Shown one piece after another: positions 41,871-49,588 of a stretch of DNA of 49,588 bases. The stretch comes from Nevskia soli DSM 19509 (lineage in GTDB: Bacteria > Pseudomonadota > Gammaproteobacteria > Nevskiales > Nevskiaceae). Below the pieces are notes generated by a model that saw nothing but the letters and a program-made list of their open reading frames with translations, made no database searches and had not been told where the DNA came from. The position numbers were made by a program, and so were the translations under genes. Within the stretch, counting starts at the first letter, position 1. Each line of letters starts with the position of its first letter. The DNA lies in NCBI RefSeq assembly GCF_000711955.1, contig NZ_JONR01000037.1, positions 1-49,588 of the forward strand, given 5' to 3'.

Positions 41871-43556
41871 CTACAGTTGCTGCGCCTTGAGCGCGTCCTC
41901 GATGCTGCCGCGCAGACTGGCCAGGATCTGCTTGCGGCCGGCCCACCAGCCGACCTGGAGATAGGCGCGGGTCAGCCAGCGCACCGCGCCCTTGCCGCTG
42001 TCGGCGGCCATGCTCTCGCGGTAGTAGCGGAAGATCGCATCGACGCGCGTGCTGACCGCGCCCATCAGTTCGTCGACCTGGAACTGGCCGACCGGCCAGT
42101 CGCATAGCGGCTCTTCTTTCGCCACGTCTCCAATCAGAGGGATGATCGGCAGCTCGCCGTTCTGGTCGAGCCATGTGGCCGCCTGGTCCGGCGGCAGGCC
42201 GGCGTAGCCGTAGGCGACGATGGGGTTGTCCTTGGGCAGGCGGAAATACTGCTGCAGGAAATGCTGGCAGTTGCGGCGCCCGAGCTGGTAGTCGTGCTTG
42301 CGGAATTCCTTGTGCAGGAAGCCGAAGAAGCCCTGCATCGGCCCGCTGGCGATCCAGTACTGGGCGGCCTCGGGCGAGGTGGAGCCCGTCGGCGCCACCA
42401 GGAAGCGGTTGTAGACCGCCGGATCGTGGGCCAGGGCGATGTCAGCCGGCCGGAAACGGCATTGCGCGATGAACGAGAACAGCATCGGCAGGATCAGCTG
42501 GTGCGGCGGCCCCAGCGGCACCTGGCTGCCGTCGCCGGGGCGGTTGACGAAGGGGGCGATCATCATCACGGCGCTGCTGGCGCGCAGGCCGTCCGCGGGA
42601 CCATCCGGGCCGTCGCCGGCCAATACTTCGCGCGCCAGGTCCAGTGGCTCGTTGTTGAAGATGCCGCCATCGACGGCGACGAATTCATAGGGATTGGGCG
42701 CCTCGCCCCTGGGCCAGGGCGGGGGCACGCTGACGCTGCGCTGGCTGGCATCCGCCGCGTCCGGATTGCCGAAGTTGCGCGCGTTGTAGTCGTTGCCGTC
42801 GCGCGTCAGCGTGCGCGGCTTGAGGAAGATGGGGAAGGCGCCGGAAGCCAGGGCAGCGCCGCCGAGATCGGCCCAGTCCGTGGCCCTGGAGCTGGCCAGC
42901 GTGCTCACCGGTCGATGCCCCTTGAGGCAGGCCGCGGGTGCGGGGCCGTCGCCGCCGCCGACCAGGAAGCCGAGATAGTCATCGTGGGCGTAGAGGGTGT
43001 CGCTAGCGGACTTGAGCCCACGGTAGCTGATGTCGTACGGCACGCCGCGCAGGTTGCCGATGCTGAAGCGGGTGACGAAGGGGCGTGCCACGTAGGGCCG
43101 TTCGCGGCGCGGCGCCTGGTAGTCGAGCGCCCGATTCAGGATGCTGTCGATCACCTCGCAATTGAGCAGGGCCGGCAGTTCGCCGCCGGCCATATCGGCG
43201 GTGCCGAGCATGGGGCGGATGTCGATGTCCTCGACCCAGGCGCGGTAGAAGGGATTCTTCAGCGCCTCCGCGTTCGGCTGACGCTGAGCGTCGAGGCGCG
43301 CGTGCGGGAAATCGTAAGGCAGCGCGATGGCCAGCAGGCTCGCGCACATGGCACCGGCGGAAGCGCCGCTGGCGACATCCAGCGAGATGTCGTGGCGCGG
43401 CACGTTCTCGCCGCGCGCCCTGGCGTCGTACCAGGCGTCGAGCGCCTCGAACAGGAAGTCCAGCACTCCGGCCGTATAGGCGCCGGCGGAGACCGCGCCC
43501 GCCATGGCCAGGCCGATTCTGAAAGTCGGCGTCTTTTCTTCCTTCATCGCCCGCAT
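41871..43556 (-). CDS. patatin-like phospholipase family protein
   Basis: A 561-residue protein with a Ser/Asp dyad. The N-terminal IGLAMAGAVSAGAYTAGVLD provides the oxyanion-hole glycines, the nucleophile is S66 in VASGASAGAM, and the Asp is D296 in FVAVDGGIFNNEPLDL. It has no signal peptide. The long C-terminal part (about residues 330-560) matches no fold I can name. It could be a lipase acting on membrane or storage lipids. Its substrate is unknown. The ATG at 43556 is used; an ATG at 43547 is as likely. It is divergent from the DUF5924-type gene 34 bases away. Confidence 0.82.
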   Translation of the reverse strand: MRAMKEEKTPTFRIGLAMAGAVSAGAYTAGVLDFLFEALDAWYDARARGENVPRHDISLDVASGASAGAMCASLLAIALPYDFPHARLDAQRQPNAEALKNPFYRAWVEDIDIRPMLGTADMAGGELPALLNCEVIDSILNRALDYQAPRRERPYVARPFVTRFSIGNLRGVPYDISYRGLKSASDTLYAHDDYLGFLVGGGDGPAPAACLKGHRPVSTLASSRATDWADLGGAALASGAFPIFLKPRTLTRDGNDYNARNFGNPDAADASQRSVSVPPPWPRGEAPNPYEFVAVDGGIFNNEPLDLAREVLAGDGPDGPADGLRASSAVMMIAPFVNRPGDGSQVPLGPPHQLILPMLFSFIAQCRFRPADIALAHDPAVYNRFLVAPTGSTSPEAAQYWIASGPMQGFFGFLHKEFRKHDYQLGRRNCQHFLQQYFRLPKDNPIVAYGYAGLPPDQAATWLDQNGELPIIPLIGDVAKEEPLCDWPVGQFQVDELMGAVSTRVDAIFRYYRESMAADSGKGAVRWLTRAYLQVGWWAGRKQILASLRGSIEDALKAQQL

Positions 43557-43590
43557 CGCACCCTGAGCAGTTGTGGAACGATAATAGGCG

Positions 43591-44643
43591 ATGCAAGACC
43601 ACGACGCCGTTCCGCCAGGCAATACGCTCGACGCCCGCCTGCAGCGCGTGTTGGCCCAGCTGGCGCGCTACCGCCTGCTGCTGGCCCTGGTCAGCTTCGG
43701 CATGGGCGCGGCAAGCTTCCTGTTGATCCAGCGCAGCACGCGGGTCGCGCAGTGGATCGCCTTGCTGCTGGTATTGAACTGGCTGCTGATCGTTTTTGAA
43801 AACACGCTGGGACAATGGCTGTCGCGCTTCCGCTGGGCACGCTTCTCGCCGGTGGTGCTGCGCTACGGCATGCAGGCGGTGCACCAGGAGACGTTCTTCT
43901 TCTGCCTGCCGTTCCTGCTCTCCACCACCACCTGGAGCAGCGGCCAGGCGTTGTTCACCGGGTTCGCCATCATCGCCGCGCTGGCTTCGGTCTGGGATCC
44001 GTTCTACTACGGCGGCATCGCGCCGCGCCCGGCGCTGCACCTGGCCTTCCACGGCTTCGCCATGTACCTGGCGATGCTCACCGTGCCGCCGCTGCTGTGG
44101 CAGCTCACCACCACGCAGAGCCTGGCCCTCGCCTCGGTCACGCTCGGCCTGCTGTCCCTGCCCAGCCTCTCCAGCCTGATCGCGCCGCGCAGTCCGCGGC
44201 GCTGGGCCTTGCTCGTCGCCGCCGCCGTCGCGCTGGGCCTGCTGTCCTGGCTGGCGCGCCCATGGGTGCCGCCGGCCACCCTGTGGCTGGGCCAGGGCGT
44301 GATCAGCGCAGACGTCGATCCCGACAGCCGCGAACCGGGACCGGCTCTGCAAACGGTGAGCGACGCGGTGTTGCGCCGCGATGGCCTCTGCGCCTTCACC
44401 GCCATCCACGCGCCGCGTGGCCTGCGTGAACAGGTTTTCCACCGCTGGCTGTTCCACGGCAAGGAGATGCTGCGCATCCCGCTGCAGATCACCGGAGGCG
44501 GCACACAAGGCTACCGGGCCTGGAGCTGCAAGCAGAGCTTTCCGGCCGACGCCGCCGGTCGCTGGACGGTGCAGGTGGTCACCGATGCCGGGCAGTTGAT
44601 CGGTGTGGTGCGATTCCGGGTGGAAGCGACGGCCGGGCCATGA
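43591..44643 (+). CDS. membrane protein with DUF5924/DUF2914-type domains
   Basis: A 350-residue protein. The N-terminal two thirds contain about seven hydrophobic helices (LLLALVSFGMGAASFLLI, WIALLLVLNWLLIVFENT, ETFFFCLPFLLSTTTW and others). The last 100 residues form a soluble domain with LCAFTAIHAPRGLREQVFHR, AWSCKQSF and GRWTVQVVTDAGQLIGVVRF, the pattern of DUF2914. The function is unknown. It is divergent from the patatin-like gene across 34 bases, so they share promoter space. The ATG at 43591 leaves only a short N-terminal tail before the first helix. Confidence 0.75.
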   Translation: MQDHDAVPPGNTLDARLQRVLAQLARYRLLLALVSFGMGAASFLLIQRSTRVAQWIALLLVLNWLLIVFENTLGQWLSRFRWARFSPVVLRYGMQAVHQETFFFCLPFLLSTTTWSSGQALFTGFAIIAALASVWDPFYYGGIAPRPALHLAFHGFAMYLAMLTVPPLLWQLTTTQSLALASVTLGLLSLPSLSSLIAPRSPRRWALLVAAAVALGLLSWLARPWVPPATLWLGQGVISADVDPDSREPGPALQTVSDAVLRRDGLCAFTAIHAPRGLREQVFHRWLFHGKEMLRIPLQITGGGTQGYRAWSCKQSFPADAAGRWTVQVVTDAGQLIGVVRFRVEATAGP

Positions 44644-44728
44644 AATCCGCGGCATCGCTCAAAGCGGCAAGACCTGTCATCCTGATTTGTGACTTTCGAA
44701 TTACCGCCGTCCGTGCAAGGAGTCAGCC

Positions 44729-45172
44729 ATGACCGCCGCCAACCTCTGCCTGCTCGCCGCCGGCGTGTTCTTCCTCACCGGCATGCTGACCGGCGTGTGG
44801 AAATACCGTTGCATGGCTGCCGACCCGGAGGCACGCACCCCGGTCTATGTCGACATTGCCCACCGTACCGCGCTGATGTATTCCTTCGCCGCGGTGCTGC
44901 TGCACGAGTTCGTGCCGTTCTCGCCGCTGTCGCCGGCCGGGACGGTGTGGGCCGTGGGCCTGCCGCTGCTGTTCTTCGCCTCGGCCATCTTCATCTACAT
45001 CGTGCATGGAGTGCTGCGCGATACCGACAACCAGCTGCGCAAGCCGTATAGGCTTGGCTCGGGCACCTTGCCCGGCGGTCTGATCCACGCCTACCTGTGG
45101 CTGCTGATCGCCGGCGAGATCGGCGGCTTTTCGATCCTGTTCGCGGGCTTCCTCAAGGCGGCGTTTGCGTAG
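44729..45172 (+). CDS. small conserved membrane protein of unknown function
   Basis: A 147-residue protein with four hydrophobic segments: NLCLLAAGVFFLTGMLTGVW, YVDIAHRTALMYSFAAVLLH, AVGLPLLFFASAIFIYIVHG and LLIAGEIGGFSILFAGFLKA. Histidines at HRTALMY, LHEFV, VHGVL and IHAYLW are placed near helix ends and could bind haem or metal, but this is only a possibility. I do not recognise the family. A ribosome-binding site (aaggag) lies eight bases before the ATG. It lies 85 bases after the DUF5924-type gene on the same strand. Confidence 0.7.
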   Translation: MTAANLCLLAAGVFFLTGMLTGVWKYRCMAADPEARTPVYVDIAHRTALMYSFAAVLLHEFVPFSPLSPAGTVWAVGLPLLFFASAIFIYIVHGVLRDTDNQLRKPYRLGSGTLPGGLIHAYLWLLIAGEIGGFSILFAGFLKAAFA

Positions 45173-45208
45173 GTATCCGCAGGCGCACTCAATCCTCCAC
45201 TCAATCTC

Positions 45209-45239
45209 GTAGGTTGGGGTGAGCTTGCGAACCCCAACA
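45209..45239 (+). repeat. REP end repeat, left of the RAYT
   Basis: A 31-base sequence beginning gtaggttggggtgagcttgc, itself a hairpin (gttggggt/accccaac). It is the exact reverse complement of 45794-45824 on the other side of the transposase gene and directly abuts its stop codon. Confidence 0.9.
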
Positions 45240-45773
45240 TCACTCCACCCGCTCCCCGTGGGACAAGATTGGTTCAGACGACGCAGCCCAATCGGAGAGC
45301 AAGTCGCCGGATCGAATATAACGGTGAATGGACGAATAAGGCCAATCCGAGGCGCGGCTTACGTGGGCATGCTTTACCGGATTGATGTGGACGTAGTCGA
45401 TATGACGCGCCAGGTCTTCGTCGTCGCGGATTTGGTGTTCCCAGAATCGCTTTTGCCAGATACCTCGCTCGCCCTTTCGTAGACGGCTCGCCCGGATGAA
45501 TTCTCCCGGTTCGACGCGGCGCGAGAATCCCGCCTTGATCAGCATCCATCGCGTCGAGAAATCGGCATCGGCCGGCGGCAGGGTCCATACGGCGTGCAGA
45601 TGGTCCGGCAATACCACCCAGGCGACAATCTCGAAAGGATGTTGGTCTTTGACCTGACGCACAGTTTCGCGCAGTGCATCGACCCTTTCGACCAATAGGT
45701 GGCTTGAGCGGTCGGCGAGATTGACCGTGAAAAAGTAGGTTCCACCGGCAACATGGGCTCTTCGGTAGCGCAT
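45240..45773 (-). CDS. REP-associated tyrosine transposase (RAYT)
   Basis: A 177-residue single-strand HUH nuclease of the TnpA_REP family. The HUH pair is H58 and H60 in VVLPDHLHAVWTLP. The catalytic tyrosine is Y127 in HIDYVHINPVKHAHV. GTYFFTVNLADRSSHLL is the usual start and GIWQKRFWEHQIRDDEDL precedes the tyrosine. These proteins are thought to nick and move REP hairpins. The gene is flanked by perfect 31-bp inverted REPs (45209-45239 and 45794-45824). All key residues are intact. The ATG at 45773 matches the family start, while the frame is open upstream to the second REP. Confidence 0.92.
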   Translation of the reverse strand: MRYRRAHVAGGTYFFTVNLADRSSHLLVERVDALRETVRQVKDQHPFEIVAWVVLPDHLHAVWTLPPADADFSTRWMLIKAGFSRRVEPGEFIRASRLRKGERGIWQKRFWEHQIRDDEDLARHIDYVHINPVKHAHVSRASDWPYSSIHRYIRSGDLLSDWAASSEPILSHGERVE

Positions 45774-45793
45774 TCGAAGATCATGAGTCGCGG

Positions 45794-45824
45794 TGTTGGG
45801 GTTCGCAAGCTCACCCCAACCTAC
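45794..45824 (-). repeat. REP end repeat, right of the RAYT
   Basis: Exact inverted copy of 45209-45239. It abuts the pnt operon terminator at 45825, so the unit has settled just beyond a transcription end. Confidence 0.9.
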
Positions 45825-45853
45825 AAAAGAAAAAGGCCGCGCTAGGCGGCCTT
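45825..45853 (-). terminator. rho-independent terminator of the pnt operon
   Basis: On the minus strand the stem aaggccgc/gcggcctt with a five-base loop is followed by a T-rich tail (ttttctttt reading into the REP). It is about 20 bases after the pntB stop. Confidence 0.88.
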
Positions 45854-45873
45854 CTATCTTCAACCCGTTTCGC

Positions 45874-47295
<1,422 letters not shown>

Positions 47296-47310
47296 GGCTG
47301 TGGTTTCCCC

Positions 47311-47619
47311 TTAAGCCTTCTTCTTGTCGCTGGGCTTGAACATTTCCAGCATGCGCTCGGTCACGACATAGCCGCCGGCGGCGTTGGCGGCGCCGAACAG
47401 CACGCCGACGAAGCCGATGCCCTGCTCCAGCGGATTGGTGGCGTTCATCAGGGCGTAGATGGCGCCGACCACGACGATGCCGTGGACGAAATTGGAACCC
47501 GACATCAGCGGCGTATGCAGGATCGCCGGCACGCGGCCGATGATCTCGTAGCCGGTGAAGGCGGCGAGCATGAAGATGTAGAGGGCGACGAAGCCCGTGA
47601 TGCTGGTGGTGACGTCCAT
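47311..47619 (-). CDS. pntAB: NAD(P) transhydrogenase subunit alpha, membrane part
   Basis: A 102-residue, three- to four-helix protein. TGFVALYIFMLAAFTGYEII begins the first helix and GRVPAILHTPLMSGSNFVHG is the conserved loop. It corresponds to the membrane end of PntA in species where alpha is one chain. Here it is a separate gene, as in Rhodospirillum and many other proteobacteria. It is 15 bases before pntB and 50 bases after pntAA. Confidence 0.95.
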   Translation of the reverse strand: MDVTTSITGFVALYIFMLAAFTGYEIIGRVPAILHTPLMSGSNFVHGIVVVGAIYALMNATNPLEQGIGFVGVLFGAANAAGGYVVTERMLEMFKPSDKKKA

Positions 47620-47669
47620 TCGCTAGCTCCCGTATCGATTCGCGGCGAGGTACTAACCTGCGCCGAGGC

Positions 47670-48794
47670 TTAGCCTTCTACCGCTTTCTTGGCCGCTTCG
47701 TTCCTGATCTCGCCGGCATGCGTCAGGCAGGCCTTGGCGATGACCTCGTCTTCCCAGTCGAGCGCGAGGGCCTTGTCCTTGATCATCAGCTCGAGCAGGT
47801 TGAGCTGGTTCTTGGCATAGAGCTCGCTGGCGTGCTCGCCCAGCAGAGAGGGCACGTTGAGCGGGGCGACGATGGTGACCTGGCCGACCTGGATGGTCTC
47901 GCCGGGCTTGGTGTATTCGCAGTTGCCGCCGCCCTCGGCGGCGAGGTCGACGATCACCGAGCCGGCCTTCATGCCGTCCACCTGCGCCTTGGAGATCAGC
48001 TTGGGCGAGGGGCGGCCGGGAATGGCGGCGGTGGTGATGACGATGTCCGCCTGCTGGATGTGCTTGGTGACGACGGAGGACACCTTGTCCTTCTCCTCCT
48101 GCGTCAGCTCGCGGGCATAACCACCCTGGCCGCGGGCATCGACGCCGGTCTCGACGAACTTGGCGCCGAGGGACTCTGCCTGTTCCTTGGTTTCCGGACG
48201 CACGTCGTAGCCTTCGACCTGGCTGCCGAGGCGGCGCGCGGTGGCCAGGGCCTGCAGGCCGGCCACGCCCAGGCCCATGACCAGGGTCTTGGCCGGACGG
48301 ATCGAGCCGACGGCGGTGGTCATCATCGGCAGGATGCGCGCGATGTTGGTGGCACCGAGCAGGGCGGCGTAATAGCCGGCCAGGGCGGCCTGCGAGGACA
48401 GGGCATCCATCGCCTGGGCGCGGGTGATGCGCGGCACCAGTTCCATGGCGAAGCAGGTGATCTTGCGGTCGCGCAGCTGTTTGGTCAGCTCCGCTTCCTT
48501 GTGGGCATAGACGAAGGACAGCAGGATGGCGCCTTCCTTCATCGCCCCGACGACTTCGGCCGTCGGCGGCTGCACCGCCAGCACGATGTCGGCGTCGCTC
48601 ACCAGGCCCTGCGGGTTGGCGGCGAAAGTGACGTTCTTGAACGCGCTGTCCGGCAGCTTCACGGCATCGCCGGCGCCGGACTGCATGTGGATTTCAGCGC
48701 CGAGCTTGGCCAGCTTGTCGGCCACCGCGGGCACCATCGCCACGCGCCGCTCATTGGGCCGGGTTTCCTTCAGCACCGCGATTTTGACCGACAT
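47670..48794 (-). CDS. pntAA: NAD(P) transhydrogenase subunit alpha, NAD-binding part
   Basis: A 374-residue soluble NAD(H)-binding subunit related to alanine dehydrogenase. IAVLKETRPNERRVAMVPAV begins the fold. VMGLGVAGLQALATARRLGS is the Rossmann dinucleotide loop. MELVPRITRAQAMDALSSQA and VIVDLAAEGGGNCEYTKPGE are diagnostic. The ATG at 48794 matches the family start. It is the first gene of the pnt operon. The 240 bases upstream hold a palindrome and an FNR-like site. Confidence 0.96.
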   Translation of the reverse strand: MSVKIAVLKETRPNERRVAMVPAVADKLAKLGAEIHMQSGAGDAVKLPDSAFKNVTFAANPQGLVSDADIVLAVQPPTAEVVGAMKEGAILLSFVYAHKEAELTKQLRDRKITCFAMELVPRITRAQAMDALSSQAALAGYYAALLGATNIARILPMMTTAVGSIRPAKTLVMGLGVAGLQALATARRLGSQVEGYDVRPETKEQAESLGAKFVETGVDARGQGGYARELTQEEKDKVSSVVTKHIQQADIVITTAAIPGRPSPKLISKAQVDGMKAGSVIVDLAAEGGGNCEYTKPGETIQVGQVTIVAPLNVPSLLGEHASELYAKNQLNLLELMIKDKALALDWEDEVIAKACLTHAGEIRNEAAKKAVEG

Positions 48795-48889
48795 CTCAGG
48801 CTCCCCTATCGCTAGTATTGCCGCCGCCCGCGCGCCCGGCGCGGGGTTTGGCTAAAAAACGCCCGCCAGTCTAGCCTATGGTTTACGCC

Positions 48890-48913
48890 GGCACACAAGA
48901 AAGTTTGTGTGCC
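48890..48913. repeat. palindrome ggcacacaa/ttgtgtgcc upstream of pntAA
   Basis: Nine-base arms with a six-base loop lie about 100-120 bases before the pntAA start. There is no U-run. It could be an operator or the weak terminator of prpB. Confidence 0.45.
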
Positions 48914-48936
48914 CAGCTATTACTTCCGGCTATGAA

Positions 48937-48950
48937 TTGACCTGGGTCAA
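48937..48950. promoter_or_regulatory. candidate FNR/Anr-type site before pntAA
   Basis: The perfect dyad ttgacctgggtcaa fits the CRP/FNR-family pattern TTGA(T/C)-N4-(A/G)TCAA. It lies about 143 bases upstream of pntAA and 84 bases downstream of the prpB stop. Confidence 0.45.
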
Positions 48951-49033
48951 GAAGCCTCCCGGGCATCCGACCAGCCTGCGCCTTTTCGATGGCGGCAGCT
49001 ACCCTGCATTCAGGGTGGCCGCCGCACCGGGCT

Positions 49034-49588
49034 TCAGCCCTTGTCGCCCTTTTGTTTGGCGAACAACGCGTCGAGCTTTTCCTCGTAGGCGTTGTAGCCC
49101 AGGTACTTATAGAGGTCGACGCGGCTCTGCATGATCGGCACCACGTTCTTCTGCGTGCCCTCGGCGCGGATGGTCTCGTAGACCTTCAGCGCGGCGGCAT
49201 TCATGGCGCGGTAGGCGCCGCAGCAGTAGAGCACGATGTCCACGTCCACCGAGCCCAGTTCCTGGGTGGTGAACAGCGGGGTGAAGCCGAATTCGGTGAT
49301 GTTGGCCAGGATCGGCACTTTGACCGCATCCTTGAACTTGCGGTACATCGGCAGCTCGGTCATGGCCTCGGGGAAGATCATGTCCGCGCCGGCCTCGACA
49401 TAGGCCACGGCGCGCTCGATGGCGGCGTCGATGCCCTCGATGGCCAGGGCGTCGGTGCGGGCCATGATGACGAAGCCCGGATCGGTGCGGGCGTCGACGG
49501 CGGACTTGATGCGGTCCACCATCTCCTCCTTGCTCACCACTTCCTTGCCCGGACGGTGGCCGCAGCGCTTGGTGCCGACCTGGTCCTC
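49034..49588 (-). CDS. prpB: 2-methylisocitrate lyase PrpB, C-terminal part (cut by window end)
   Basis: The visible 184 residues begin in the middle of the fold with EDQVGTKRCGHRPGKE, the isocitrate lyase superfamily signature with the catalytic KRCGH cysteine. SKEEMVDRIKSAVDARTDPG and FVIMARTDALAIEGIDAAIE follow, and YLGYNAYEEKLDALFAKQK closes it. PrpB splits 2-methylisocitrate to pyruvate and succinate in the methylcitrate cycle for propionyl-CoA. The start lies beyond 49588. Neighbouring prp genes, if any, are outside the window. Propionyl-CoA disposal would suit degradation of odd-chain ketones or acids. Confidence 0.93.
   Translation of the reverse strand, partial: EDQVGTKRCGHRPGKEVVSKEEMVDRIKSAVDARTDPGFVIMARTDALAIEGIDAAIERAVAYVEAGADMIFPEAMTELPMYRKFKDAVKVPILANITEFGFTPLFTTQELGSVDVDIVLYCCGAYRAMNAAALKVYETIRAEGTQKNVVPIMQSRVDLYKYLGYNAYEEKLDALFAKQKGDKG

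Overview
This GC-rich window fits a Gram-negative proteobacterium, probably a gammaproteobacterium. Supporting genes are an LPS core cluster with Kdo and heptose transferases, ubiK, speA/speE, a gamma-type pnt operon, a cobalamin-riboswitch btuB and several outer-membrane barrels. An assignment near the Nevskiales/Solimonas/Hydrocarboniphaga group is only a guess from gene style. Nothing here fixes the genus.

Layout. 1-81 is the right end of a short palindromic mobile element whose complete copy lies at 21992-22264. 173-9586 is lipopolysaccharide assembly: waaC on the plus strand, then a seven-gene minus-strand block (lpxL-type acyltransferase, GT4, GT9 and four GT2 glycosyltransferases, one of them WaaE/KdtX-like), divergent from waaA. 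A rarD-like transporter, tRNA-Arg(CCG) and a membrane-anchored cytochrome c5 follow. 11489-18372 is a nitrogen-scavenging region: a porin and glnK-amtB each sit behind a good candidate sigma-54 promoter, with a second PII gene downstream. A TorF-like porin, a ComM/YifB ATPase and ubiK are interleaved. Then come a DUF4124 protein and the divergent polyamine genes speE and speA.

22383-36373 is the most interesting part. A histidine kinase whose N-terminus is an AcoR/AcxR-type GAF sensor overlaps a FixJ/NarL-type response regulator. Downstream is a tightly packed set encoding a four-subunit ketone carboxylase of the acetophenone carboxylase type (two different HyuA-like subunits, a small zinc-type gamma subunit with a His-rich tail, one HyuB-like subunit), an SCP2-type thiolase, an AMP-forming acyl-CoA synthetase and an SDR dehydrogenase. 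Read together: a secondary alcohol is oxidised to a ketone (SDR), the ketone is carboxylated with ATP to a 3-oxo acid, which is activated to the CoA thioester (ligase) and cleaved by the thiolase. The sensor pair probably switches this on when substrate is present. The substrate (acetone, a longer methyl ketone or an aromatic ketone) cannot be read from sequence. A scar with a stand-alone LuxR HTH and the tail of a second SDR follows.

The remainder is mostly housekeeping: class I fumarase, cobalamin riboswitch and BtuB, a YhhQ queuosine-precursor transporter, a patatin-like lipase, two membrane proteins of unknown role, a RAYT (REP-associated tyrosine transposase) between perfect 31-bp inverted REPs, the three-gene transhydrogenase operon pntB/pntAB/pntAA, and a prpB gene cut by the window end.

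Most gene starts were chosen from family alignment recalled from memory, ribosome-binding sites and overlaps. No database search was possible.
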